In this document: one piece after another, positions 52,034 through 61,388 of the stretch
Layout: each line of letters starts with the position of its first letter
Numbering within the stretch: the first letter of the stretch is position 1
DNA from: Arsukibacterium ikkense
GTDB lineage: Bacteria; Pseudomonadota; Gammaproteobacteria; Enterobacterales; Alteromonadaceae
Length of the DNA stretch: 64,000 nucleotides
Assembly (NCBI RefSeq): GCF_000987775.1
Contig: NZ_LAHO01000011.1
Span: 1-64,000 of the forward strand
Reading direction: 5' to 3'
Translations under genes and position numbers: made by a program
The notes under the pieces: generated by a model
What the model was told of the DNA's origin: nothing
The model's input: the letters and a program-made list of their open reading frames with translations, nothing else
Databases searched by the model: none

Positions 52034-52927
52034 ATGTTTGCATTTTTACCCAAGCCTATTGTCGGCGTGTTGTCGGTGTTGCTGTACTTTATCAATACCC
52101 TGTTCTGGTTTGTGCCGGTTGTTATTTTGGCTATCTTAAAACTGCCCCCTGTTAGTCGCTGGCAAAGCTGGATGACCTACCTGCTGGATGCCTGCGCGGT
52201 TGCCTGGATCAGCCTGAACAACCTGACAACCCAGATGTTTACCCGTATTCGCTGGAATGTGCAGGGGCTGGAGCAGCTATCGCGCAAAGACTGGTATCTG
52301 ATCTTAGCCAATCATCAGTCCTGGGCCGATATTCTGGTGCTGCAGAATATTTTTAACCGCAAAATCCCCTTTATAAAATTCTTTCTGAAAAAAGAGCTGA
52401 TCTACGTACCCTTGTTGGGCATTTGCTGGTGGGCTCTCGATTTTCCCTTTATGAAGCGCTACAGCAAGAAGTTTCTGCAGAAAAATCCGCAGCTGCAGGG
52501 AAAAGATATTGAGACCACCCGTAAGGCCTGTCGTAAGTTTCAGTTTAAACCGACCACTATTATGAATTTTGTTGAAGGTACCCGCTTCACCAAACAAAAA
52601 CATGATCAGCAGCAATCGCCATTTAGCCGTTTATTAAAACCCAAGGCCGGCGGCGTGGCCTTTGTGCTCGGCGCTATGGGCAGTCAGCTGCATAAAATGC
52701 TGGATGTGACCATTCATTACCCGCAGGGTATCCCGACGTTCTGGGATTATATTTCCGGTAAAGTTCGTGATATAACGGTGCAGATTAAGATATTGCCAAT
52801 CAGTAATGATTTAATTGGCGACTATAACGACCCGGTTTACCGCGAGCGGTTTCAGCAGTGGGTTAACCAGTTATGGCAGCAAAAAGATCAGGAGTTGGCC
52901 GCATTAGCGCAAAAAGGAGTAGGCTGA
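52034..52927 (+). CDS. yihG: PlsC-type acyltransferase, YihG-like
   Basis: The 297-aa membrane-associated acyltransferase has a hydrophobic N-terminus (two segments within residues 8-60). The acyltransferase motif is NHQSWAD (HX4D), followed by FIKFFLKKELIYVPLLGICWWALDFPFMKRYSKK and the phosphate-binding FVEGTRFT. E. coli YihG (310 aa) acylates lysophosphatidic acid to favour particular fatty acids. It is the first of two homologous genes; the second starts on its stop codon. Weak RBS (AGGTG) before ATG. Confidence 0.88.
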   Translation: MFAFLPKPIVGVLSVLLYFINTLFWFVPVVILAILKLPPVSRWQSWMTYLLDACAVAWISLNNLTTQMFTRIRWNVQGLEQLSRKDWYLILANHQSWADILVLQNIFNRKIPFIKFFLKKELIYVPLLGICWWALDFPFMKRYSKKFLQKNPQLQGKDIETTRKACRKFQFKPTTIMNFVEGTRFTKQKHDQQQSPFSRLLKPKAGGVAFVLGAMGSQLHKMLDVTIHYPQGIPTFWDYISGKVRDITVQIKILPISNDLIGDYNDPVYRERFQQWVNQLWQQKDQELAALAQKGVG

Positions 52928-53856
52928 TGTTAAGTGTGTTACCAGGCTGGTTACTGTTACCTATCAGCTTTAGCTGTTTTGCCCTGAACCTGGCATTCTG
53001 GGGCTTAGTGGTGACGCCTATTGGTATTGTTAAACTGTTGCTGCCTTTTAAAGGCGTGCACCGTCTGTTGGCGATGGCCGGGCGCAGCTGCTTTCGTGGC
53101 TGGACCATTGTTAATACTGGTCTGATTAATGTATTTAATGATGTTGACTGGCAAGTCAGTGGCGAGCAAACACTGGATCGGGAAAGCTGGTATTTACTAA
53201 TCGCCAACCATAAAAGCTGGCTGGATATTCCGGTTGTCAGTGGCTTTGCGCACAGGCTGATACCTGAACCAAAGTTTTTCTTAAAAGATCAGTTAAAATG
53301 GATTCCTTTTTTAGGAACTGGCTGCTGGGCGCTGGATATGCCCTATATGAAACGTTACAGCGCCGCCACCCTGGCTAAGCACCCGCATTTAAAAGGCAAG
53401 GATATTGCGACCACCCGCAAATCCTGCGCTAAGTTTGTAACGGTACCCACTACCATTATCAATTTTGTTGAGGGTAGCCGCTGTACCGAGCAAAAGCGGC
53501 TGGCCAAGCAAAGTCCGTTTCAATACTTACTGCCGCCGAAAGCCGGCGGCATTGCCTTTACCCTGGCCAGCATGGGTGAGCAGTTTAATGCTATTTTAGA
53601 TTTAACCTTAATTTACCCGGACAACCCGCAACACGTGGCTTTAGATATGCTAATGGGCCGCTTAAAAAGGATTGTGATCAAGGCAGAGGTGCTGGCAGTA
53701 GACGAGCAGGTGATGGGCGACTACTTTAATGATCCGGTCTTTCGGGAACACTTTCAGCAATGGCTTAACCAGCGCTGGCAAGCAAAAGACCAGTATATTC
53801 ATGATTTTTATCAGCAACAGCAACAAGCCCGCAGCGAGCAACAACTGGCCTGCTGA
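52927..53856 (+). CDS. PlsC-type acyltransferase, paralogue of the preceding gene
   Basis: The start ATG overlaps the upstream TGA by 1 nt (TGATG) and has AAGGAG 9 nt before it, giving 309 aa. It is homologous over its full length to the previous protein: NHKSWLD for the catalytic HX4D, FFLKDQLKWIPFLGTGCWALDMPYMKRYS, FVEGSRCT and PPKAGGIAFTLASMG. The pair is a tandem duplication, translated as a coupled unit. Substrate differences cannot be read from sequence, but different acyl-chain preferences are plausible. An earlier in-frame start (52873) would lie inside the upstream gene. Confidence 0.88.
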   Translation: MLSVLPGWLLLPISFSCFALNLAFWGLVVTPIGIVKLLLPFKGVHRLLAMAGRSCFRGWTIVNTGLINVFNDVDWQVSGEQTLDRESWYLLIANHKSWLDIPVVSGFAHRLIPEPKFFLKDQLKWIPFLGTGCWALDMPYMKRYSAATLAKHPHLKGKDIATTRKSCAKFVTVPTTIINFVEGSRCTEQKRLAKQSPFQYLLPPKAGGIAFTLASMGEQFNAILDLTLIYPDNPQHVALDMLMGRLKRIVIKAEVLAVDEQVMGDYFNDPVFREHFQQWLNQRWQAKDQYIHDFYQQQQQARSEQQLAC

Positions 53857-53884
53857 TGCCGCGGTTCAGCATGCTGCTCATCAC

Positions 53885-55102
53885 TTACTGACGCCAGGCC
53901 TGTAACAGCAAATTACGCGGTGTCACCTGATAATCACAAAACGCGTTTAACTTTACCTGATAGCCTTGTTGCTGCAGGTATAAAGCGCGGTCCAGCACCA
54001 GCCACAGTTCCAGTGGCCTGCGAAACAGATGCCTTACCAGTTCAATGCGCCGCACCAAAGCCCCATGCACTGCCCCTTGTTGTAAATAATACTGCCAGTC
54101 TGGCGAGGCTGGCAGGCAAAGCTGATGCTGCGTAGCGGCCCAGCGGGCAAAGTCAGCAAAATCGCCACTAAACCAATGTTTCGCTACTGACGATAACGGC
54201 CGGTAGTCAGGGTCGCCCGTAAGCTCGGCACGCAGCGCCTGATAAGCCAGCCGCCATTGCACTTCGGTGTGGCGCAGCTTCTCAATACGGGCTCCCGCCG
54301 TCACCTGGCCCTGCACCGCCAGCTTTAAATCGTGCTGGCTCAGCGTTAAATCTTGTTGCTGGGCCGTCACCGATAACGGCTGATAATACTCGTCAGGGAT
54401 TAAATGATAGCAACAGGGCACCACATGCAATTGCTCGCAACCGGTGGCGCTGGCCTGTTGCAGTAACTGAATATGCAACTGGCCACAGGCATGCAGCGCC
54501 AGTACCTGTTGTTGTGGCGCTAATACCGCACTGCCCTGGGCCGTTAGCACATCAGCATGCACAAAGCGTTGTGGAATATGAAACTGGGTGGCCAATGCGC
54601 TGCCAGCAACACAGAGCTGCTGTTGCCATTCAATACTGGTTACTGGTCGGTTAAACTGCCAGGCCAGCAGGCGGCCTAAGTGACCTTTACCGGCGCACCA
54701 TTCCAGCATCGGTAACTTGCTCGGTGGCAACTGCTCAGCGAACGCCGCTATTTGCGCCAGCTTGCGCCCGCCAATGCCATTGGCCAGCCAGAAAGGTAGC
54801 GGTTTCAGTTGGGCAGTAGCCAGCGCAGCAGTGGAAAACTCCGGGCTTGCTACTGTCAGATAAGTATCGAGCTCAAATAAGCCACTGAAAAACCCGGCAA
54901 AGTGCTGTTGCTGCAATAGCGGGTTTTGGTCAATGTCTGCCAGCTGCTGCGCTGGCAGACTCATTAGTTTTTCTGCCAGTGCGCTGTTATGCCAGGGCAG
55001 TTGCTGGCAGGCAAAGGGCACCAGTTGCCAGTAAGCCTGGTATTGCTGCAGCAAGGCGCTACAGCGGATAAAAGCCTGCTGCAGCCCCGTATTGTCGGTC
55101 AT
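53885..55102 (-). CDS. Class-I SAM-dependent methyltransferase (Methyltransf_32-like)
   Basis: The 405-aa protein has an AdoMet-binding motif in LEWCAGKGHLGRLLAWQF (about residues 134-151), followed by TSIEW and LALHACGQLH. This is the layout of Methyltransf_32 proteins (PF13679), which include RNA- and protein-methylating enzymes. Flanking N- and C-terminal regions (about 1-100, 260-405) are Gln/Leu-rich and unassigned. No target is evident. Its start overlaps the cnoX stop by 1 nt (TAATG), so it is translated with cnoX. Confidence 0.75.
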   Translation of the reverse strand: MTDNTGLQQAFIRCSALLQQYQAYWQLVPFACQQLPWHNSALAEKLMSLPAQQLADIDQNPLLQQQHFAGFFSGLFELDTYLTVASPEFSTAALATAQLKPLPFWLANGIGGRKLAQIAAFAEQLPPSKLPMLEWCAGKGHLGRLLAWQFNRPVTSIEWQQQLCVAGSALATQFHIPQRFVHADVLTAQGSAVLAPQQQVLALHACGQLHIQLLQQASATGCEQLHVVPCCYHLIPDEYYQPLSVTAQQQDLTLSQHDLKLAVQGQVTAGARIEKLRHTEVQWRLAYQALRAELTGDPDYRPLSSVAKHWFSGDFADFARWAATQHQLCLPASPDWQYYLQQGAVHGALVRRIELVRHLFRRPLELWLVLDRALYLQQQGYQVKLNAFCDYQVTPRNLLLQAWRQ

Positions 55103-55947
55103 TAGTACAATAGGCTATACAGTTTACGCCGGTACTGGCTGGCTACCGCATCGCCTTTGGGTAGGGCTGCCAGAATATCCAGATACAGTTTCTTGCTGTC
55201 ACCGAAGTTAAGATCTTGCTGCAAGATACCCAGTAACAGCGCCAACGCTTCTTCACTGCGCTGCGCTGCCTGATACTGCACTGCTAATTGCTCTTTAATG
55301 TTGCTGTCATCGGGTTTGGCTGCCAGTTGTTGCTCCAGTGCCCGGATTTCCGGGGTGTCGGCTGCTTCCAGTGCCAGTTCTAATTTGGCCAGCACCGCTT
55401 TATAAACACTGTCCTGATCAGCCAGTTTCACTTCGGCCAATAATGCCTGCGCCTGCGGTAACTGGCCCAGGCTAACGGCGGTATCGGCCAGCCAGACTTT
55501 CAGCTCAGCGCGCTCAGGGGCTAACTGCAGCGCCTGTTTAAATAGCGGATAAGCTTCGGCCGGATTTTGCTCGGTCAGAAACTGCTGCGCCTTACCGATA
55601 AGTTCATCCTCTGGTTTGGGTAAATAAGGCTGCAAGCGAGCCATAATGGCTTGTTCGGTTTCCACGCCGGCAAAACCGTCTATCGGCCGGCCGTCTTTAA
55701 TCAGCATCACGGTGGGCAGCGACTGCACGCCGAACTGCATGGCTAAATCCTGCTGCTGGTCGCAATCTACCCTGGCCAGCAGCAGTTGCTGCGGGTAACG
55801 CTGCACTATCGCCGTTAAAATGGGGGCCAGTTGCTGACAACCTTCACTGCGGGCTGAATGGAACTGAAACAGCACCAGCTGGGTGTTCGATTGCTCCAGC
55901 ACCTCACGGGCATTCTGGAGAGTGACATCAACGATGGGGCTTTGCAT
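55102..55947 (-). CDS. cnoX: Chaperedoxin (thioredoxin-TPR protein)
   Basis: The 281-aa protein matches CnoX/YbbN (284 aa in E. coli), a holdase that hands damaged substrates to GroEL and DnaK. The thioredoxin domain (1-about 105) has SARSEGC in place of the redox WCxxC, so only one cysteine (Cys37) remains, as in the E. coli protein. PTVMLIKDGRPIDGFAG shows the conserved cis-Pro region. Four TPR-like repeats (about 115-280) follow. It is cotranscribed with the methyltransferase gene. Confidence 0.92.
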   Translation of the reverse strand: MQSPIVDVTLQNAREVLEQSNTQLVLFQFHSARSEGCQQLAPILTAIVQRYPQQLLLARVDCDQQQDLAMQFGVQSLPTVMLIKDGRPIDGFAGVETEQAIMARLQPYLPKPEDELIGKAQQFLTEQNPAEAYPLFKQALQLAPERAELKVWLADTAVSLGQLPQAQALLAEVKLADQDSVYKAVLAKLELALEAADTPEIRALEQQLAAKPDDSNIKEQLAVQYQAAQRSEEALALLLGILQQDLNFGDSKKLYLDILAALPKGDAVASQYRRKLYSLLY

Positions 55948-56157
55948 AACTGACAGGTCCTGTATTTCGCCGTAATGGCCATACTATGTGGTCGGAAGCG
56001 TTATTTTACAAGCATTGAGCAACTCACGGCAAATCCGAAAAAACCATCGACTTTCGTTGTCACATCCCGTAAATTATCTGAGCGTTCAGATAATACGACT
56101 TCAACAGAAGCAATAACAAGAACGTCATAGTGACCAACCCGTCCACGTAGCAAACAG

Positions 56158-56179
56158 GCAGTGCCATTTCGCGCACTGC
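56158..56179 (+). promoter_or_regulatory. Hairpin 1 in the ilvI leader
   Basis: GCAGTGC and GCACTGC pair around an 8-nt loop. With the next hairpin it could form part of an attenuation or stability element. Confidence 0.35.
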
Positions 56180-56190
56180 AGAATTTGACG

Positions 56191-56214
56191 CTAATGCTGA
56201 ATTTTCAGCGTTAG
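56191..56214 (+). promoter_or_regulatory. Hairpin 2 in the ilvI leader
   Basis: CTAATGCTGAA and TTCAGCGTTAG form an 11-bp stem with one G-U pair, about 38 nt before the ilvI ATG. No T-run follows, so it is not a standard terminator. Confidence 0.35.
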
Positions 56215-56251
56215 ACATACGCTTTTGCTATAAAAACTATGAGACAACACC

Positions 56252-57991
56252 ATGACAAGCCAAACGAAACAAACCGAGATGTTATCGGGTGCCGCTATGG
56301 TTATCCGGGCGCTGGCCGATGAAGGGGTAGAATACCTTTATGGCTATCCGGGGGGCGCAGTACTGCACATTTATGATGCGTTATTTCAGCAAACCAAAGT
56401 AAAACATGTACTGGTGCGCCATGAACAGGCCGCTACCCATATGGCCGATGCGTATGCCAGGGCTACCGGTAAAGCCGGCGCGGTGCTGGTCACGTCCGGC
56501 CCCGGCGCCACCAATGCCGTTACCGGTATTGCCACGGCCTACATGGATTCGATCCCGATGGTGGTGCTGACAGGCCAGGTCATGAGTCATTTAATTGGTG
56601 ACGATGCCTTTCAGGAAACCGATATGTTGGGTATTTCACGACCGATTTGTAAGCACAATATGTCGGTGCGCCGGCCGGAAGATATTCCGGCCATTATCAA
56701 AAAAGCCTTTTATATCGCGCAAAGCGGCCGGCCCGGCCCGGTGGTGATCGATATTCCAAAAGATATGACCATCCCCAGCCAGACTTTTCCGTACCTTTAT
56801 CCCAGTGAAGTAAAGCTGCGCTCGTATCAGCCAAAATTAAAAGGGCACAGTGGCCAGATTAAAAAGGCCATTACAGCGCTGTTAGCGGCAAAAAAACCGA
56901 TACTGTATGCCGGTGGCGGGGTGATCATGGGCGGGGCATCGGCGGAGTTGACTGAACTGGCGCAGCTGCTGAACTTACCGGTCACCAATACCTTAATGGG
57001 CCTCGGCTGCTACCCGGCCAGCGACAAGCAATTTATCGGCATGCTGGGCATGCACGGCAGCTATGAAGCTAACCAGACTATGCACCACGCCGATTTAATT
57101 CTGGCAGTCGGTGCCCGCTTTGATGACCGGGTAACTAACAACACCAAAAAATTCTGCCCCGATGCCACTATTATTCATATTGATATCGACCCGGCCAGCA
57201 TCAGCAAAACCATCAATGCTCATATTCCGATAGTGGGCCTGGTACAACCGGTGCTCAGTGAAATGCTGGAACTGCTGCAGCAAAAGAAGAAAAAACCGGA
57301 CAGTGCGGCCTTAAAAAAATGGTGGCAGCAAATAGACGAGTGGCGCGCAGTGCACGGTGGCCGCTACGACAACGCTGCACCACAGTTAAAACCGCAATAT
57401 GTCATTGAGCAGGTAAGTAAAATAACCAAAGGCAATGCCTTTGTTTGCAGTGATGTTGGCCAGCACCAGATGTTCGCTGCCCAGTATTATGGCTTTAACA
57501 AACCCAACCGCTGGATTAACTCCGGTGGCCTTGGCACCATGGGCTTTGGCCTGCCGGCGGCAATGGGCGTTAAACTGAATTTCCCCGATGCCGACGTGGT
57601 CTGTGTCACCGGCGAAGGCTCGATTCAGATGAATATTCAGGAGTTATCAACCTGTAAGCAATACGGCTTAGCGGTAAAAATTATTAACCTGAATAACGGC
57701 TATTTAGGTATGGTGAAGCAGTGGCAGGATATGAACTATGAGTCACGCTATGCCAGCTCATATATGGACTCCCTGCCCGACTTTGTCAAACTGGCGGAAG
57801 CTTATGGCCATGTAGGCATTCGGGTAACCGAACCCGAGCAACTTATTCCGGCGCTGGAGCGGGCCTTTGCCCTGAAAGATCAGCTGGTATTCCTCGACAT
57901 TCATATTGACCCGAAAGAGCACGTTTACCCGATGCAAATTCCGGGTGGGGCCATGAATGAGATGTTTTTAAGCAAAACAGAGAGGACTTAA
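56252..57991 (+). CDS. ilvI: Acetolactate synthase large subunit
   Basis: The 579-aa ThDP enzyme catalyses the first common step of valine, leucine and isoleucine synthesis. Marks are [35 protein letters not shown] with the catalytic Glu, [22 protein letters not shown], a central FAD-binding domain, and the ThDP motif [39 protein letters not shown]. Length matches E. coli IlvI (574 aa) and the neighbour is an IlvH-type regulatory subunit 1 nt downstream. The ribosome-binding site is weak (GAGA). Confidence 0.95.
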   Translation: MTSQTKQTEMLSGAAMVIRALADEGVEYLYGYPGGAVLHIYDALFQQTKVKHVLVRHEQAATHMADAYARATGKAGAVLVTSGPGATNAVTGIATAYMDSIPMVVLTGQVMSHLIGDDAFQETDMLGISRPICKHNMSVRRPEDIPAIIKKAFYIAQSGRPGPVVIDIPKDMTIPSQTFPYLYPSEVKLRSYQPKLKGHSGQIKKAITALLAAKKPILYAGGGVIMGGASAELTELAQLLNLPVTNTLMGLGCYPASDKQFIGMLGMHGSYEANQTMHHADLILAVGARFDDRVTNNTKKFCPDATIIHIDIDPASISKTINAHIPIVGLVQPVLSEMLELLQQKKKKPDSAALKKWWQQIDEWRAVHGGRYDNAAPQLKPQYVIEQVSKITKGNAFVCSDVGQHQMFAAQYYGFNKPNRWINSGGLGTMGFGLPAAMGVKLNFPDADVVCVTGEGSIQMNIQELSTCKQYGLAVKIINLNNGYLGMVKQWQDMNYESRYASSYMDSLPDFVKLAEAYGHVGIRVTEPEQLIPALERAFALKDQLVFLDIHIDPKEHVYPMQIPGGAMNEMFLSKTERT

Positions 57992-57992
57992 C

Positions 57993-58484
57993 ATGCGACA
58001 TATTATTTCTGTACTGCTGGAAAACGAATCAGGCGCCTTAGCCCGGCTGGTAGGTTTATTTGCCCAGCGCGGTTACAACATTGACTCGCTAACCGTGGCC
58101 GCCACTGAAGATGCGACCTTATCGCGCTTAACCCTGGTTACCCATGGAAATGATCAGGTGATTGAGCAAATTACCAAGCAGCTGCATAAACTGATTGAAG
58201 TGGTAAAACTAACCGACTTAAACGACTCGCCGCATCTGGAGCGCGAGCTGATGCTGATTAAAGTTAAAGCCAGCGGCGCCCAACGCGATGAAGTAAAACG
58301 CTGTGCCGACATTTTTCGCGGCCAGATCATCGATGTTACCGCCAGCACCTACACCGTGCAGTTAGTTGGTACCAGCGATAAACTGGATGCCTTTATCCAG
58401 GCACTGGCCGGCACACCCATTCTGGAAGTGGTGCGCAGCGGTGTGTCAGGTATTGCCCGCGGTGAAAAGACCCTGGCGTTGTAA
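57993..58484 (+). CDS. ilvH: Acetolactate synthase small (regulatory) subunit
   Basis: It is 163 aa, the same as E. coli IlvH. The N-terminal ACT domain (ISVLLENESGALARLVGLFAQRGYNIDSLTVA) binds valine for feedback inhibition, and a C-terminal ALS_ss_C domain is present. GAGAGGA lies at the ilvI 3' end and 1 nt separates the genes, so the subunits are coordinately translated. A hairpin (58495-58524) follows. Confidence 0.96.
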   Translation: MRHIISVLLENESGALARLVGLFAQRGYNIDSLTVAATEDATLSRLTLVTHGNDQVIEQITKQLHKLIEVVKLTDLNDSPHLERELMLIKVKASGAQRDEVKRCADIFRGQIIDVTASTYTVQLVGTSDKLDAFIQALAGTPILEVVRSGVSGIARGEKTLAL

Positions 58485-58494
58485 GGCGCTATTT

Positions 58495-58524
58495 CCACAG
58501 CATGGTAACGATATCATGCTGTGG
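58495..58524. terminator. Hairpin after ilvH
   Basis: CCACAGCATG and CATGCTGTGG form a perfect 10-bp stem with a 10-nt loop, 10 nt after the ilvH stop. No T-run is present. Confidence 0.55.
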
Positions 58525-58598
58525 GATCCTGCTGCATTTACATTGAACAGGTACAATGTTATTTTCGGCTGCTAGCCATTAAGGAGCCATGACAGCCA

Positions 58599-60008
58599 AT
58601 GCTTTTTTTCCGCGTCATTTTCGTTGTTAGCTGCTTTGCCAGTAACCTTAGCTATGCGAACGACAGTTTGCCACCGGTATTAAACAGTTATCCAAAGTGT
58701 GAATACCCGCTGCTCATGCAGGCTAGAGCCTCTGATAAAGCCATTGTCATGGAAGATAATATTGAAGACGCAAAACAAGCCCTACTACAAAACGCGATTA
58801 TTAAAGTAAGGCAGCAGGCAGCTGCAGCTGGCGCTGACGCAGTTATTTTGACCGAGGTTCAGGGGATCATGGGCAACAGTCAGTCTCTCAGAACCATCAG
58901 GCATTCCGGCTTCGAAGTAAAATATAGCCTTACAGGCGAGTTAATTTCCCTGTGTCAGGAAGACCTTTCATTACCCACAGTCTACACACCTTACAGCAGT
59001 GCAGGTGTTCGCCAAGGTCAGACCCAGCAGCAAGCCCTGGCCACCAATATACAGTTTGAAATTTCTATACCCGTTAAAAACCAGCAAGCCAGCGAGAAAC
59101 TGCTGCCACTGGCGGAAGCTATCTCGCTAACACAAGGGTTTTATGGCGCTGAACCCGGCATGAGCACCGAGCAAGTACAGACGTTATTTGGCACGCCTGA
59201 CGCCGTGCTGACCCTGAAAAATAACAACATGGCGTGGATTTATGGTCAGGAGCATCTGGTCATCTTTGCTGGCAGCACTGCCGTTGCTTTTCAACAGAGC
59301 AACCATATACTGTCAGCAGAGATTAAAATGCGTCTGGTCGAAAACCTGCGCTTTCAGCAGCACAACTGGCAACTTGATAACCGTTTTGGTCGGCGCACTG
59401 CAATCGCAGATATTAGGGCCTTTTATCAGGAGCAGCTCATTCAACTGGATCAATATCAATTTGCCCTGCAGCGGAAGGATCGCCAGTTAATCCTTGAGTT
59501 TGCTCCCTATCTGGATGTAAAGAGTAGTGAAAACCAATTACAGCTGGTTAATATCAGCCTGCTGTCACGCCCGGTTGCTCTCGAAAAAATACAGCTGAAG
59601 TTACCCTCGCCTGACGAACTAACGTCGCTGAAAAGCAGCCTGGCGAAATTGGCCACATTAGCAGCAGCAGGCTCTTTTACCATTCCCCAAAATACTATTT
59701 TTAATCGAATTCAGCTACGGGATGGTAATGAACTTAGTGTGTTAACACCAACCCTGGCCGTGAGCTATCGTAATGGTAATATTGCCGGCCTGCGCGTTAC
59801 TAACATTATTAACGATTATGCAGTCAGTGATATTCAACAACAGCTGGCATTGCTGGCGTTGCCAGCTAGCCGGGATGACTTTATGGCGCAGTTTCCTGAT
59901 GCTTTTGACAGCCTGAATCAACTGACCCTGTACGGTGATAATGTAGAAATAAAAGCCACTTACAACAATGAGGGCCTGCTCGACAGCCTTAATATCAACT
60001 GGTACTAA
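58599..60008 (+). CDS. Exported protein of unknown function
   Basis: The 469-aa protein has a signal peptide (residues 1-20, ending LSYA|ND). The N-terminal domain (about 25-115) has VRQQAAAAGADAVILTEVQG, a pattern also seen in the lipoprotein at 19711. A second part (about 150-270) contains GFYGAEPGMSTEQVQTLFGTPDAVL, a SmpA/BamE-like 'G.s.eqV...lG.Pd' element common in small outer-membrane assembly modules. The C-terminal half (about 340-469) repeats a related fold (FTIPQNTIFNRIQLRDG and VSDIQQQLALLALP). A good RBS (AAGGAG) lies 13 nt before ATG, a long spacing; another ATG at 58589 is out of frame and soon stops. No function is assigned. Confidence 0.7.
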   Translation: MLFFRVIFVVSCFASNLSYANDSLPPVLNSYPKCEYPLLMQARASDKAIVMEDNIEDAKQALLQNAIIKVRQQAAAAGADAVILTEVQGIMGNSQSLRTIRHSGFEVKYSLTGELISLCQEDLSLPTVYTPYSSAGVRQGQTQQQALATNIQFEISIPVKNQQASEKLLPLAEAISLTQGFYGAEPGMSTEQVQTLFGTPDAVLTLKNNNMAWIYGQEHLVIFAGSTAVAFQQSNHILSAEIKMRLVENLRFQQHNWQLDNRFGRRTAIADIRAFYQEQLIQLDQYQFALQRKDRQLILEFAPYLDVKSSENQLQLVNISLLSRPVALEKIQLKLPSPDELTSLKSSLAKLATLAAAGSFTIPQNTIFNRIQLRDGNELSVLTPTLAVSYRNGNIAGLRVTNIINDYAVSDIQQQLALLALPASRDDFMAQFPDAFDSLNQLTLYGDNVEIKATYNNEGLLDSLNINWY

Positions 60009-60023
60009 GGCGTGTTGAAATGT

Positions 60024-61283
60024 TCACGACAACAGCCCGCTGAACCAGGCTAAGAACAACAAAGCAAAGCCGGTCAGATACAACAGCCCCGCCCAGCTCA
60101 GTAGTTTCAGTGGCCAGCTTAAACCCATATCACCTTTGCCCGTCATCAAACTGTAGTTCAGCCAGGCGAACACCGGGGTGGTTAAAAACGCCAGGGTCAT
60201 AGCAAAGGTGAGCAAAGGGCCAAGGGCGGCCTGGAAGAACAAAATCAGCGCCATGCCACTGGCCGCCTGCAGCAGCAACCAGCCACTCAGGCTGGCGCGG
60301 TTGTCCGGCTGTTGCCAGCCCAGCAGCGTGCACGACTCGTTCAGGGTGCGGGCATAACCATCCAGCACGGTGATGGTGGTGCCGAACATACATAGAAAGG
60401 CTATCAGTGCTACCAGTGGCCTGGCCCAGTCGCCAATAGTGCTGGCATACATGCCAATCAGTTGCTGGGCAAAGGCCGCCCCGGCCATGGCGATATCCTG
60501 CTCGGAGCCGTATTGCACCAACGCCCCCAAACTGACAAACACTAATGCCAGCGCAGCGGTAAGCCAGTAACCCAGATTAAAATCGAACAGCCCCTGCTCA
60601 CGGCTAATGGTTTGCTGGCGGAGTTTAGCTTTAAGCCACAACGAACTGATGGCAGATATTTCAATTGGCGCCGGCATCCAGCCCATTAACGCCACCAAAA
60701 AGCCCAGCGATACCAGTTGCCAGGGCGAGGGGCCGGCAAAATCGGCCGGGGCATTACTGCCGTTACTTACGGCAATAATCACCGCCGCGACGGTGGCCAC
60801 CGTTAACAGCAGCATAATCAGCTTGGCCACCTTATCCAGCGCCCGGTAATGGCCCAGCAACAAAATGACTAAACAGACAGCCAGAATTAATGCACAAAGC
60901 AGCGGTACCGCTACCGGCCAGGGCAGCGCATAATGCAGTAAGCTGGCCGTCAGCAACAGCACGCCGGCGGTATTAACCACAGCGGCAATAATATTTAAGC
61001 CGATAAAGCTGTAAAAGTAGGCTTTACCCTTGCGCTGATAGCCCTGCAACAAGCTTTCATTGTGCTGCAGGGTGTATTGCACCCCAAACCGGAAAAATGG
61101 ATATTTTAGAATATTAACCAGTAAGATCAGCCAGATAAGCTGCCAGCCATATAAGGCACCGGCCTGAGTAGAGGCCACCAGATGTGAGCCACCAATAGCG
61201 GCGGTTGCCATTAATATACCCGGGCCTAATGCCTGCAGGCGGCCTCGCCAACGTTCGCGCCAACCTTGTTGCTGAACTTGCAT
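60024..61283 (-). CDS. NRAMP-family transporter with altered metal site
   Basis: The 419-aa membrane protein has about 11 hydrophobic helices and aligns with MntH-type NRAMP transporters from LGPGILMATAA onward. The helix-1 motif DPGN, essential for divalent-metal binding, is replaced by GGSH (residues 31-34), and the helix-6 MPH motif by MPAP in ALMGWMPAPIEISAISSLW. Other features such as STQAGALYGWQLIW and FGTTITVLDGYARTL are retained. Known NRAMP relatives with altered motifs (plant NRAT, bacterial NRMT) move other cations, so substrate may not be Mn or Fe. It has no obvious partner genes. The RBS is weak. Confidence 0.8.
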   Translation of the reverse strand: MQVQQQGWRERWRGRLQALGPGILMATAAIGGSHLVASTQAGALYGWQLIWLILLVNILKYPFFRFGVQYTLQHNESLLQGYQRKGKAYFYSFIGLNIIAAVVNTAGVLLLTASLLHYALPWPVAVPLLCALILAVCLVILLLGHYRALDKVAKLIMLLLTVATVAAVIIAVSNGSNAPADFAGPSPWQLVSLGFLVALMGWMPAPIEISAISSLWLKAKLRQQTISREQGLFDFNLGYWLTAALALVFVSLGALVQYGSEQDIAMAGAAFAQQLIGMYASTIGDWARPLVALIAFLCMFGTTITVLDGYARTLNESCTLLGWQQPDNRASLSGWLLLQAASGMALILFFQAALGPLLTFAMTLAFLTTPVFAWLNYSLMTGKGDMGLSWPLKLLSWAGLLYLTGFALLFLAWFSGLLS

Positions 61284-61388
61284 AGTCTACACTGCTTATT
61301 GTTATTTGTTGCCGGCTAGCTTAGCCTAAGCAAATTAACGATGCAGCAACAGTTTGCCTACCCTGGCAAACAATACAAGGTTAGCACT

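Larger units (their letters stand above)
55948..56251. other. 304-bp regulatory leader upstream of ilvI
   Basis: It lies between divergent cnoX and ilvI. It holds two consecutive hairpins (56158-56179 and 56191-56214) just before ilvI, and no other gene. A leader peptide rich in branched-chain residues was not found. Confidence 0.5.
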
